This document shows positions 14,710 through 21,142 of a stretch of 21,142 nucleotides of DNA, piece after piece (the stretch's first letter is position 1; every line of letters starts with the position of its first letter). A program made the translations under genes and the position numbers. The notes beneath the pieces were generated by a model. It did not search any database. It was given only the letters and a program-made list of their open reading frames with translations, and had not been told where the DNA came from. The stretch is from Nitrososphaeraceae archaeon (GTDB taxonomy: Archaea; Thermoproteota; Nitrososphaeria; Nitrososphaerales; Nitrososphaeraceae): contig JAICSL010000004.1 in assembly GCA_025936955.1 (NCBI GenBank), positions 1-21,142 on the forward strand, written 5' to 3'.

Positions 14710-14733
14710 ATATTGTAAGGAGTATTACAATAT
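14710..14733. promoter_or_regulatory. 24-bp inverted repeat, putative hsp20 operator
   Basis: Nine-base arms ATATTGTAA and TTACAATAT are separated by GGAGTA. The repeat starts within the TATA box and extends to about the transcript start of hsp20, where a bound protein would block RNA polymerase. Archaeal heat-shock repressors such as Phr use this type of position, but the sequence is not the Phr site; the regulator here is unknown. Confidence 0.5.
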
Positions 14734-14738
14734 ATAAA
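14731..14738. promoter_or_regulatory. Shared TATA region between hsp20 and the ACT-like gene
   Basis: TATATAAA (plus) and TTTATATA (minus) lie between the divergent genes. On the minus strand the centre is about 45 bases before the hsp20 ATG, leaving a leader of about 18 bases. On the plus strand it would start a transcript near 14761, before ATG 14777. Confidence 0.5.
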
Positions 14739-14776
14739 TTTTACTTACATAGCAAAAAACTTATTACCTATATAAG

Positions 14777-15529
14777 ATGATTATGACATGTATGTATTAC
14801 CGTCGTGCACTGGAGCATAATCAGTCCGTCCCCCAAGCTATAAGGACAGTTCTCGCTTCAAACAATCTATATTTTCAAGCACTCCTATCAGGTATAGCAA
14901 ATTACACAGCTCTAGCGCAAAAAATTAAACCTGCAATAGAAGAAATTACCGGTATCGAGGTTCAAATTGGTACTATAGTCGTTGCAATCAAACGGTTTGT
15001 AGACACATTAATCAAAGAACGAGAAAAGGAAGACAAACCAGATATAAACAATCGAATAGGTGGTGCTAGGATGTCATTAATAGGCAGCATAATTGACGTC
15101 GATTTTAGCGATAAAGAATTTGATGAGGTTTTTAATATGCTCGACGAAGTATTTGGAAATGAAAGCGGAAGTTACAATCTGATTCAGACAAATAAACAAT
15201 TAACATTATTTGCAGAAGACATTGAGGAAATTAGAAATATTGTTTCGACTACCTCTAAAAGATTTGATGGTAAGATAAAAGAAGGACTTTCAAAGATCAC
15301 TATCAGTGTTCCATCTTCGGCTGCTTCTGCTCTTGATTCATCTGATGAGAAACGAAAGCAACTTCAAAAACTGGACTATAACATGCTATCTTTGATATCA
15401 GATGTTCTATACAATAATCAAATTTCTCTGTGTAACGCTTTCTTCGCTCCTAACGAAATTGTGCTTATATTAAATAATAAAGATGCTGCTAAAGCTTACG
15501 AATTGTTGAGAGCAAAGATATCAACTTGA
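14777..15529 (+). CDS. ACT-like domain protein, archaeal
   Basis: The 250-residue protein begins with a helical domain (about 17-80: VPQAIRTVLASNNLYFQALL, SGIANYTALAQKIKPAIEE and IGTIVVAIKRFVD). This is like the winged-helix-type N-terminus of small archaeal ACT-associated proteins, in which an NYTALA segment recurs. The rest has two alpha/beta units that look like ACT folds, the clearest being the last (about 195-248: MLSLISDVLYNNQISLCNAF, then NEIVLILNNKDAAKAYELL). ACT domains bind amino acids or other small ligands, so a regulatory role is likely but unproven. Possible starts are ATG 14777, 14783 or 14792. It diverges from hsp20 and may share its promoter region. Confidence 0.6.
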   Translation: MIMTCMYYRRALEHNQSVPQAIRTVLASNNLYFQALLSGIANYTALAQKIKPAIEEITGIEVQIGTIVVAIKRFVDTLIKEREKEDKPDINNRIGGARMSLIGSIIDVDFSDKEFDEVFNMLDEVFGNESGSYNLIQTNKQLTLFAEDIEEIRNIVSTTSKRFDGKIKEGLSKITISVPSSAASALDSSDEKRKQLQKLDYNMLSLISDVLYNNQISLCNAFFAPNEIVLILNNKDAAKAYELLRAKIST

Positions 15530-15647
15530 TGTGTTATAACGATGTGTTCAGAGAATTAACATCTACGTCTATATATTTTCAATTAAAATTTAGGGTTCTG
15601 TTTCGTCATAATGTATTATTTATGGATGTTAAAAGATGGGTATTAAT

Positions 15648-15860
15648 TTAAGAAAAGATTGTGTTGAATCTTCTTGGTGTAGAGAAATGTTGATAAATAA
15701 ATAAGGTTATGTTATGCAATTGCAATTGTGTGGTATGTTTCTTATGTGGACTTGTAAATGCTACCACCTGACTATGGTCTAGCATTCTTATTGGTATTCC
15801 AATAGCCATGATTATCCCAAAGCCAATTGCAAATGTTACAAGCTTTGGATGCGCAATCAT
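15648..15860 (-). CDS. Possible small membrane-anchored protein
   Basis: The 70-residue product starts MIAHPKLVTFAIGFGIIMAI, a short basic start and one hydrophobic segment typical of a signal anchor, followed by LDHSQVVAF and a His/Lys/Thr-rich tail. I have an impression of similar short proteins in ammonia-oxidising archaea but no firm family. A minus-strand TATA-like CTTATATAAC lies at 15915-15924, about 60 bases upstream. The rest of the stretch 15530-16249 holds the double box-C repeat and otherwise no gene that I can support. Confidence 0.4.
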   Translation of the reverse strand: MIAHPKLVTFAIGFGIIMAIGIPIRMLDHSQVVAFTSPHKKHTTQLQLHNITLFIYQHFSTPRRFNTIFS

Positions 15861-15931
15861 TAAAAGTTGTACAATGTTCCTACAATCAAGCTAGATATAG
15901 AAGCCCTCATGAAAGTTATATAAGTAAAACA

Positions 15932-15990
15932 ACCGAACCCGTATACTTGCGGGGACCTACTCCCACCGAACCCGCACTGATAATAGTTCT
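15932..15990 (+). repeat. Double box C of the dispersed element
   Basis: ACCGAACCCG (15932-15941) is followed by CCCACCGAACCCG (15962-15974), with GGACCTACT (a shortened box B) between them and GATAATAG after. The second copy resembles the one at 1628-1650 (CCCACCGAACCCGC, then TGATAA). GCGGG at 15949-15953 could pair with CCCGC at 15971-15975. Read on the plus strand, both copies fall in one frame and encode TTEP and PTEP. Confidence 0.5.
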
Positions 15991-16218
15991 CAAGAGGGAC
16001 TCGTGAGCAAAAAAAGTGAATCGAGTTGATAGATTATTATCTGGTCCAAGAGAAAGATTACATGAATTTAAAGGTGTGAACATGTAATACACTTGCATCA
16101 TTATTCGGAAAACCTGTTGCTTCGGATGGTGGTTGGTTGCTTTAGAGTGGAAGATTTTTTTGCTATGACGAAATAGTTTGTTTAATTTGTATTACTATTC
16201 ATTAAGGAACTGAGAACG

Positions 16219-16227
16219 CATAAATAG
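16219..16227 (+). promoter_or_regulatory. TATA box of the small barrel-like gene
   Basis: CATAAATAG is centred about 26 bases upstream of the A of ATG 16250, so the transcript should be leaderless. Confidence 0.45.
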
Positions 16228-16249
16228 TCGTCCTCGATTCAACGGTCAC

Positions 16250-16645
16250 ATGGCTCTAGGAGATTTAGCATTCGAAGAAACTGGAAAGTTCGCAGGAATA
16301 AGGGCACTCCCCGACGGAAAAGTGGAAGCGACCTATCAGGGAACTGGCAAATTGTTCGGTGCAGACTATTCATCTATCTATACAGGCGTAGCAACCACGC
16401 ATGGAGGTACCTTGATTGCAGAGTTCAATGGAATCTGCACAACCAAAGATGGGGACACTGTAGGTGTGTGGGCTCATGGAAGGGGGCGACCTACCGGAAG
16501 TGGCCTAAAGGCGAGCTGGCGGGGTGGAGTTATCTGGCAGGCTTCCTCGCCGAAATTTGCAAGGTTAAATAGCTTGCCGGGAGTTTGGGAGTTGGACATC
16601 GACGAAGCAGGCAACTTCCATTTGAAGGTTTGGGAATGGAAGTAG
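16250..16645 (+). CDS. Small conserved soil-prokaryote protein, probable beta-barrel
   Basis: The 131-residue product begins MALGDLAFEETGKFAGIRAL and ends LDIDEAGNFHLKVWEWK. It is rich in Gly, Thr and alternating hydrophobic residues (YTGVATTHGGTLIAEFNG; GRGRPTGSGLKASWRGG), which suggests a small barrel of the allene-oxide-cyclase or lipocalin-like type. I recall uncharacterised proteins of this length and with a WEWK end in soil bacteria and archaea, but no function. There is no signal peptide or membrane segment. The gene is clearly richer in G+C than its flanks by eye, which together with the distribution suggests transfer. It is probably transcribed without a leader. Confidence 0.65.
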   Translation: MALGDLAFEETGKFAGIRALPDGKVEATYQGTGKLFGADYSSIYTGVATTHGGTLIAEFNGICTTKDGDTVGVWAHGRGRPTGSGLKASWRGGVIWQASSPKFARLNSLPGVWELDIDEAGNFHLKVWEWK

Positions 16646-16870
16646 CCAACAAACCAGCAAGAGGCTTCCTCATCTTCGTCATGTAATGTTCCTTATCTCC
16701 ATAACTGAAAAGATGATGCCCTAATTAAGATCTGATGCGTTTGCCCCAGTTTTTGAATCGATAGAATATTGCCGACAGGCAATTTTCTTTGCTGTTATGC
16801 TTGTTCAGCATATTCAGTTACATAGTTTCAAAAAGCAACTTGCTATTTACCTGTTCTGCTTTATTTCGGA

Positions 16871-16965
16871 CAAAGCCTTTGAAGAGTGACTATCCTTGTC
16901 ATTATAGGAACCATCTTTTAGCACCGATATGGGAATGGATTCCACCAAAGCCAAATCAACGTTGT
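16871..16965 (+). repeat. Three-box dispersed element, copy 3 (diverged)
   Basis: Box A reads AAAGCCTTTGAAG (16872-16884), box B AGGAACCATCTTTTAGCAC (16906-16924), box C CCACCAAAGCCA (16942-16953) and the tail CAACGTTG. Box B is nearly identical to the copy at 1590-1611, and the 20-base distance from TTTTAG to CCACC is unchanged. Box C has drifted. It lies in the 370-base spacer between the small barrel-like gene and the CHRD gene, which holds nothing else that I can support. Confidence 0.5.
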
Positions 16966-17013
16966 CCTGGATCATTGCTTGTTGCATTTCTTTCCCACCA
17001 TCTAACATGATTA

Positions 17014-17631
17014 TTACTGTAGTTTTGTTATTGTCGTATAATTTGATGCTAATGGCATTATTTGTCCCCGAATCTCACTGTCCCTACCTGAGAAACTCAG
17101 AGATTTAGGATTATGAGTATAAACTTCCACATATGCATTACCATTCTCAAAATGCCTACCTAAATCAGCTATATGTTTACTACCTGCTAACGCCCCAAAT
17201 TCAAAGTCTTGAGTTGAAATAGTTCCGTTAAAGAAGAATTTAGTGCGCTCAGATTCTGAAGCAGCAGACCTGCAACAAATTTCTGAAGGTAGCGACACAG
17301 TTGTTTGATATAATGTAACTACGCTAGGTCCGTTTTCATCTGCTTTACCAAGATGAACCTCAACCCTTGCCACATCATTTCGTAAATTTGTAAGATTTAT
17401 TTCATAGTATAATTCGTTACTATTGGAAGCTTTGGTCTCGAATTTAGTAATACCTGTTGCATTTGTATTTACAGAAGGTATAGTATTATCTCCAGTTAAT
17501 TTTGCTATAAAGTTCTGTTGCTCTTGTAGTAACTTCGATTCAGGTAGTGCTACTCTTACAGCTCCTAACGTTTGAATATCAAAATACAATACTGCTAATA
17601 TTATGAATAATATGATTAATGCAGCATTCAT
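17014..17631 (-). CDS. Secreted CHRD domain protein
   Basis: The 205-residue protein has an N-terminal hydrophobic signal or anchor (residues 2-17) and then a CHRD domain. The domain shows FIAKLTGDNTIPSVNTNATG (41-60), LYYEINLTNLRNDVARVEVH (74-93) with LGKADENGPSVV, and GNAYVEVYTHNP...EIRGQI (164-191). CHRD domains were defined in chordin and occur in many secreted bacterial and archaeal proteins; their ligand in archaea is unknown. The usual histidine in the A-H-I-H segment is replaced (ARVEVH keeps one His). A double Cys (119-120) is unusual. The minus-strand TATA at 17658-17669 sits about 30 bases before the ATG. It is divergent from the DUF72 gene. Confidence 0.8.
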   Translation of the reverse strand: MNAALIILFIILAVLYFDIQTLGAVRVALPESKLLQEQQNFIAKLTGDNTIPSVNTNATGITKFETKASNSNELYYEINLTNLRNDVARVEVHLGKADENGPSVVTLYQTTVSLPSEICCRSAASESERTKFFFNGTISTQDFEFGALAGSKHIADLGRHFENGNAYVEVYTHNPKSLSFSGRDSEIRGQIMPLASNYTTITKLQ

Positions 17632-17657
17632 ACACAGGCAGCAATAGGATTGGTTTA

Positions 17658-17669
17658 ATTATAAATATT
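17658..17669 (-). promoter_or_regulatory. TATA box of the CHRD gene
   Basis: On the minus strand this reads AATATTTATAAT. Its centre is about 32 bases upstream of ATG 17631, giving a very short leader. Confidence 0.4.
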
Positions 17670-17682
17670 CTCCCAAGATAAT

Positions 17683-17769
17683 GATGATGGAATACTAAAC
17701 AAAGAAACAACATCATATAATGATATATTTGATGCTTTTAGATTAGATTAGCTGAAGTTCTACCATTTC
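17683..17769 (+). pseudogene. Decayed second copy of the SYND..FDAFRL small gene
   Basis: The frame reads DDGILNKETTSYNDIFDAFRL, an extra codon and TAG (17749-17751), then LKFYHF. It aligns with the product of 6615-6734 (LDKESTSYNDTLDAFRLALKFYRL). The extra bases look like a GATTA duplication (GATTAGATTA). No start codon or box A precedes it, so only an internal fragment remains, in the spacer between the CHRD and DUF72 genes. Confidence 0.55.
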
Positions 17770-17821
17770 ATAGGTCAGTCAATATGATTGATGCCAAGTG
17801 GATAAATCATGAACACATAGG

Positions 17822-17829
17822 CTATAAAA
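17822..17829 (+). promoter_or_regulatory. TATA box of the DUF72-SDR unit
   Basis: CTATAAAA lies about 40 bases before ATG 17867 and would start a transcript near 17852. Confidence 0.45.
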
Positions 17830-17866
17830 GGTAAAAAATGAAAGATACTTTTAGAATTAGAAGAAT

Positions 17867-18760
17867 ATGAGTGAACAAGTACTTGTAGGATGTTCAGGAT
17901 GGAATTATGGTGATACTCCAGACAAAGGAGGATGGACCGGTGCATTTTATCCAGACAAAGATACTAAAAGACTAAGGTACTATTCCCAATTCTTTAACAC
18001 AGCAGAGATGGACTCTATTTTTTATGAAAAATTCTATTCTAAGATGACTAGAGGTACGTTTATTGGAATGGCAAAGGCAACACCAGAGAAATTCCAATTC
18101 TCAGTAAAAGTACCTGAGACTATTACTCATAACAAGAGACTAGACATCAATAAAGGTGTCATGGTAGACTTTGAAGAATTTCTCGATAAGATATCTCCAC
18201 TAAAAACTGCAAATAAATTAGGTACAATACTCATACAACTTCCTCCAAGCTTTACTGTTAATGATTTTAAAAAGATAGAAGGTTTCCTTGATAGATTGCC
18301 ATCATCATCAAATTCTTCATCAAGTTATGATTATGCTGTTGAATTCAGACATCCATCATGGAGTACTGAAGGTCCTTGGAATATGCTAAGTCATTATAAT
18401 ATTGCAGCTGTGATGACAGACTCTCCTGCAAGAGAAAATTTGCAATTCTTATCTGATATTACTATAACCACTGCTGACCATTCTTTTGTTAGGCTTCATG
18501 GAAGAAATACAAAAGATCATTACTGGTATAACTACCGATACAACAAAGAAGAACTAAAACCATGGGTTGAAAAAGTATCTCAGATAAAACAGCAGACTAA
18601 AGTTCTAAGAGTATACTTTAACAACCATTATGGAGGAAATGCAGTTATTAACGCATTAGAGTTCAAAGAAATGATCGGTACATCCTTATCGACAAAAGAA
18701 AAGAGCGTTCTAGAACAAGTAGAGTCCTATCTTTCAAACAAACAGTCAAATTCTCTCTGA
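17867..18760 (+). CDS. DUF72 (YecE-like) TIM-barrel protein
   Basis: The 297-residue protein shows the whole DUF72 pattern: VGCSGWNY (7-14), WTGAFYP (23-29), the RYYSQFFNTAEMDSIFYEKF stretch (37-56), FQFSVKVPETITH (76-88), YAVEFRHPSW (156-165), FVRLHGRN (207-214) and VYFNNHYGGNAV (249-260). The fold is a TIM barrel found in bacteria and archaea; a role in nucleic acid or Fe-S chemistry has been suggested for the family but is not settled. The two acidic residues in AEMDS (the family usually has an E in this place) are kept. Only 11 bases separate its stop from the SDR gene, so the two probably form an operon. Confidence 0.9.
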   Translation: MSEQVLVGCSGWNYGDTPDKGGWTGAFYPDKDTKRLRYYSQFFNTAEMDSIFYEKFYSKMTRGTFIGMAKATPEKFQFSVKVPETITHNKRLDINKGVMVDFEEFLDKISPLKTANKLGTILIQLPPSFTVNDFKKIEGFLDRLPSSSNSSSSYDYAVEFRHPSWSTEGPWNMLSHYNIAAVMTDSPARENLQFLSDITITTADHSFVRLHGRNTKDHYWYNYRYNKEELKPWVEKVSQIKQQTKVLRVYFNNHYGGNAVINALEFKEMIGTSLSTKEKSVLEQVESYLSNKQSNSL

Positions 18761-18771
18761 AGGAAACAAGT

Positions 18772-19521
18772 ATGAAACAAGAAGCTAAAAAGACAGCAAT
18801 TATTACTGGTAGTAGTAGAGGTATAGGCAAACAAACAGCCATAATTCTAGCAAAGTCAGTGAATGTAGTTATTTGTTCTAGGACTCAAAGTGAAATCACT
18901 TCTGCAGTAGAAGAAATCAACAAACTGACCGGTAATTCCAATGCATTGGGTATAAAATGTGATGTAAGCAAACCTGCTGAGGTCAATTCTCTTGTCAAAT
19001 TGGCAATAGAAAAATTTGGAAGCAGTACTATAGGCAGTACTATAGACATACTTGTAAATAATGCTGGAGTTGCATTTAACAGAAAATTAATAGATACATC
19101 TCCGGAAGAATGGAACCAAACAATAAACAGCAATTTAAAGAGTGCTTTTCTTTTTACAAAAGCTGTTCTTCCATATATGATTTCAAAAAAGTCAGGAGTC
19201 ATATTGAATGTAAATTCTGGCGCTGGCAAAACAGGTTTTAGTAATTTATCCGCCTATTGCGCCAGTAAGTTTGGGCTGTTGGGTCTAGCAGAAAGCCTAG
19301 CACCCGAAGTTAGAGAATATGAGAATATCAGAGTATTGACAATATTTCTCGGAAAGGTAGCTACAAAAATGTGGCAAGAATATGATTTTAGATATTATCA
19401 AAAAAATAAGAGCAAAATGCTTCAGCCTAATGATGTGGCAGAAAAAATTACTGAAATGCTATTTGATACTAAGACCTACAAAAACGGAGATTCATTTGAA
19501 ATGTACAGCAATGATATTTGA
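18772..19521 (+). CDS. Short-chain dehydrogenase/reductase
   Basis: This is a classical SDR (249 aa), an NAD(P)H-dependent oxidoreductase most like 3-oxoacyl-ACP reductases. It has cofactor motif TGSSRGIG (12-19), CDV after strand 3 (63-65), NNAG (96-99), the active-site Asn121, and the catalytic Ser149, Tyr162 and Lys166 (YCASK). Arg37 after strand 2 (CSR) suggests NADP preference. Between FG and IDILVNNAG there are about seven extra residues (SSTIGST) produced by an exact tandem 12-base duplication at 19022-19045. GAAGG lies 9 bases before the ATG, and the DUF72 gene ends 11 bases upstream. The substrate is unknown. It converges with the GNAT gene. Confidence 0.9.
   Translation: MKQEAKKTAIITGSSRGIGKQTAIILAKSVNVVICSRTQSEITSAVEEINKLTGNSNALGIKCDVSKPAEVNSLVKLAIEKFGSSTIGSTIDILVNNAGVAFNRKLIDTSPEEWNQTINSNLKSAFLFTKAVLPYMISKKSGVILNVNSGAGKTGFSNLSAYCASKFGLLGLAESLAPEVREYENIRVLTIFLGKVATKMWQEYDFRYYQKNKSKMLQPNDVAEKITEMLFDTKTYKNGDSFEMYSNDI
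19022..19045 (+). repeat. Exact 12-bp tandem duplication inside the SDR gene
   Basis: GCAGTACTATAG occurs twice in direct succession and keeps the reading frame, adding four residues to the loop before the NNAG strand. Confidence 0.85.
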
Positions 19522-19583
19522 ATCAACTTGGATTGATTGCCTAGTAAATACCATTACTGAACTTTTGCTATGAAATAGTTAAT

Positions 19584-20123
19584 TTATCTTGTCAACCTTC
19601 TTTCCATAAATACATCTGCTCTATGGTTATCATTGTATCTAGGAATGTCAACAAAACCATTCTTTAGATATAGTGCTCTTGCTGGACACAGTGCCTTTGA
19701 ACTATCCAAGACAATCCTTGAATACCCAACGCTTTTTGCAAAATCTATCGCTATATCAAGCAACTTTTGACCCACACCTAATCGTCTAAAATAACCCAAT
19801 ACATACATACGCTTTAGTTCACATGTTGATTCAAATTGTTTCAAATTTCTTACAGCAATAGTACCTAGTATTTTTTGTTTTTGTTGAGTAATGGAATAAT
19901 CATCGTTAACGACGGTTTCTGCAACCCAAAAGCGACTTCCATTACAGTTGTTATAACTTTCGTCAATTGCAAGTATATCAGAATCCAAAACATCAAATTC
20001 GAGTCTAAATTTAAATTCATTAACAATGATATTTGAAATAAATTCTATGATTTTATCAGAATCGCCTTTTTCAAATGGTCTTATATTGATACGTTGCGAC
20101 AAGGTTAGTCCTTTTTTGATCAT
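19584..20123 (-). CDS. GNAT family N-acetyltransferase
   Basis: The 179-residue protein transfers an acetyl group from acetyl-CoA to an unknown amine. The fold starts with INIRPFEKGDSDKIIEFI. Strand 4 is CELKRMYVLGYFRRLGVGQK (101-120), with the acetyl-CoA pyrophosphate loop R-R-L-G-V-G. The next helix is LLDIAIDFAKSVGYSRIVLD, and the C-terminal part (ARALYLKNGFVDIPRYNDN) has the usual Tyr-x-Lys-x-Gly-Phe. The first 10 residues precede the fold, so ATG 20123 fits. A TATA-like AATAAATATT about 35 bases upstream suggests a short leader. It is convergent with the SDR gene. Confidence 0.85.
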   Translation of the reverse strand: MIKKGLTLSQRINIRPFEKGDSDKIIEFISNIIVNEFKFRLEFDVLDSDILAIDESYNNCNGSRFWVAETVVNDDYSITQQKQKILGTIAVRNLKQFESTCELKRMYVLGYFRRLGVGQKLLDIAIDFAKSVGYSRIVLDSSKALCPARALYLKNGFVDIPRYNDNHRADVFMERRLTR

Positions 20124-20179
20124 TTTGAAAATTGCCTAAGCGTAATATCTTTTGACGAATATTTATTGTTGAATAGATG

Positions 20180-20617
20180 CTATATTGCACCGATTTGCTT
20201 TAACATTCCCATTTGGTCATAGAACAATCTCTCTTCTAGAATCTTTCCCTCCTTCCAGTGAGCAACTGTACAGAACTCTAAATGAAATTTCTTGTTAGTT
20301 GGTTGAATCGTCTTTCCGTCAAGGCCTTTCATTTCTCCTTTAAATGTACCTGTGAAATCTGCTACTGAACAAGTATAATTTCCTTCTGCAATGAGTATTT
20401 TGTAAGGATTATTGATAAGGTGATTATCTGGAAATATTTTAAAAAACTCCATTGATTCTTGGCGATGGTTATGCACTCCTTTTGTTGGATCTGGTTGACC
20501 GGGCCAAAATACCGCAACATCATCGGCATGGCGATCATTGAATGTATCCCAATCCTGTGAATTCCAAGCGTTGTCCAGGGTAATCATTAGCTCTTTATTT
20601 TTCTCTTGGATATTCAT
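20180..20617 (-). CDS. SnoaL-like (NTF2-fold) ester cyclase-type protein
   Basis: The 145-residue protein has the NTF2-like fold of SnoaL-like polyketide cyclases and small stress proteins. An N-terminal helix (NKELMITLDNAWNSQDWDTF) is followed by HADDVAVFWPGQPDP, then KGVHNHRQESMEFFKIFPDN, YTCSVADFTGTFKGEM and CTVAHWKEGKILEERLFYDQ, ending MGMLKQIGAI. The acidic and histidine residues that usually line the cavity (H30, D32, H49) are present. The substrate is unknown; such proteins often act on small ring compounds or are simple binding proteins. A TATA-like CTTTATGTAG near 20640-20649 on the minus strand places the transcript start a few bases before the ATG, so it may be nearly leaderless. 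Confidence 0.8.
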   Translation of the reverse strand: MNIQEKNKELMITLDNAWNSQDWDTFNDRHADDVAVFWPGQPDPTKGVHNHRQESMEFFKIFPDNHLINNPYKILIAEGNYTCSVADFTGTFKGEMKGLDGKTIQPTNKKFHLEFCTVAHWKEGKILEERLFYDQMGMLKQIGAI

Positions 20618-20799
20618 ATTTTTTGAAGCGGCATTAAACTACATAAAGAGTTCCAGTATATCTCTGAACTGCTTGGATTACGCTATCAGTCAACCTATAA
20701 GTTGATGTATTGTATAGGAACATGATAAGATAATAGTTACTAACTTTGTACAAAATTACTATTATATTTATTAGCACTTTTAGCGAATTGTTATTATAG

Positions 20800-21142
20800 A
20801 TGCACCAAATTGACAAGAGTAACCATACTGAAGAAAAAAATAAAATGTTTGAGATTCATCCAGCGGCAAAGATAGGCTACGTAAGTCTGAATGTTTCTGA
20901 CATTCAGAGGTCTCTTGAATTTTACCAATCAATATTGGGCTTTAGAAAAGTCCTAAAACAGTCTGCTGATAGAGTATTGCTCTCAAGTAATGAGAAATCA
21001 TCTTCTCATCTATTGGAATTAGTACAGGTGAATCAATCAAAGTCAAACTCAGTAAGTCCCAAAAATGCAGGGCTCTATCATTTTGCAATATTACTTCCAG
21101 AAAGGAAAAATTTGGCAGATGTGCTTCGTTACCTAAGTGACA
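20800..21142 (+). CDS. Glyoxalase/VOC superfamily protein, 5' part
   Basis: The frame is open from ATG 20800 to the right edge (114 codons) and continues outside the window. It reads KIGYVSLNVSDIQRSLEFYQ, SILGFRKVL, then HLLELVQV and GLYHFAILLPER. This is the first beta-alpha-beta-beta-beta module of a VOC protein, close to the CatE (catechol 2,3-dioxygenase)-like group of two-module proteins. The histidine in GLYHFAI matches a metal ligand, but the first usual ligand position (IGHV in many dioxygenases) is Tyr. ATG 20845 (residue 16) is the alternative start, without the polar extension. A TATA-like run near 20760-20770 precedes it. The function cannot be set without the C-terminal half. Confidence 0.75.
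   Translation, partial: MHQIDKSNHTEEKNKMFEIHPAAKIGYVSLNVSDIQRSLEFYQSILGFRKVLKQSADRVLLSSNEKSSSHLLELVQVNQSKSNSVSPKNAGLYHFAILLPERKNLADVLRYLSD

Noticed and set aside
15916..16101. 61-codon minus-strand ORF over the double box-C repeat
   Set aside because: Its only conserved-looking part (AGSVGVGPRK) is the reverse of the repeat; no start context or domain supports a gene.
16789..17010. 73-codon plus-strand ORF
   Set aside because: Composition is not protein-like, it overlaps the diverged three-box element, and it has no promoter.

Overview
The window looks like a chromosomal segment of an ammonia-oxidising archaeon of the Nitrososphaeria (Thaumarchaeota), most like the low-GC soil genus Ca. Nitrosocosmicus. 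The basis is gene content. There is an archaeal Hsp20 beside a two-AAA-domain Cdc48, a relic thermosome start, a DUF4443 regulator, a Cam-type secreted gamma-carbonic anhydrase, CHRD and other small secreted proteins, and relics of a helix-turn-helix family that I associate from memory with these genomes. Many starts sit just downstream of archaeal TATA boxes, often with almost no leader. The taxonomic call is inference; no rRNA gene or ammonia monooxygenase gene is present.

Layout. 1-700: 3' end of a polysaccharide-deacetylase-type gene, then a repeat element. 700-1700: a methyltransferase (-) flanked by two copies of that element. 1900-3900: a GC-richer DUF1275 membrane protein and a double-cupin enzyme (+). 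3900-5320: two frameshifted relics of the helix-turn-helix family around a small secreted protein. 5377-6349: a secreted papain-fold peptidase with a Thr/Pro-rich linker and an apparent frameshift in its signal peptide. 6585-8150: a broken small gene, the gamma-carbonic anhydrase (-) and two overlapping tiny ORFs. 8300-10920: a membrane-anchored antibiotic-monooxygenase-fold protein, a GYD protein, a Cys-rich protein and a DUF4443 regulator. 11300-14760: a protein-quality-control block on the minus strand, hsp20 then cdc48 then a decayed thermosome start. 14777-17631: an ACT-like protein, a small membrane protein, repeat copies, a GC-richer small barrel-like protein and a CHRD protein. 17867-21142: a DUF72-SDR gene pair, a GNAT acetyltransferase, a SnoaL-like protein and the start of a VOC protein.

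How genes work together. The only strong functional unit is hsp20-cdc48 (holdase plus unfoldase), controlled from a TATA box next to a 24-bp inverted repeat. The relic thermosome start lies behind a TATA box with a 15-bp palindrome of related design. The DUF72 and SDR genes are probably co-transcribed. Most other genes look like single transcription units.

The most unusual content is in the spacers. A dispersed element of about 100 bp has three boxes at fixed spacing (three copies), with two partial copies elsewhere. There are also several recognisable gene relics: thermosome, two HTH genes, and a small gene present twice. The window is a mosaic of housekeeping genes and decaying accessory sequence. 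I see no intact transposase, integrase, CRISPR array or tRNA.
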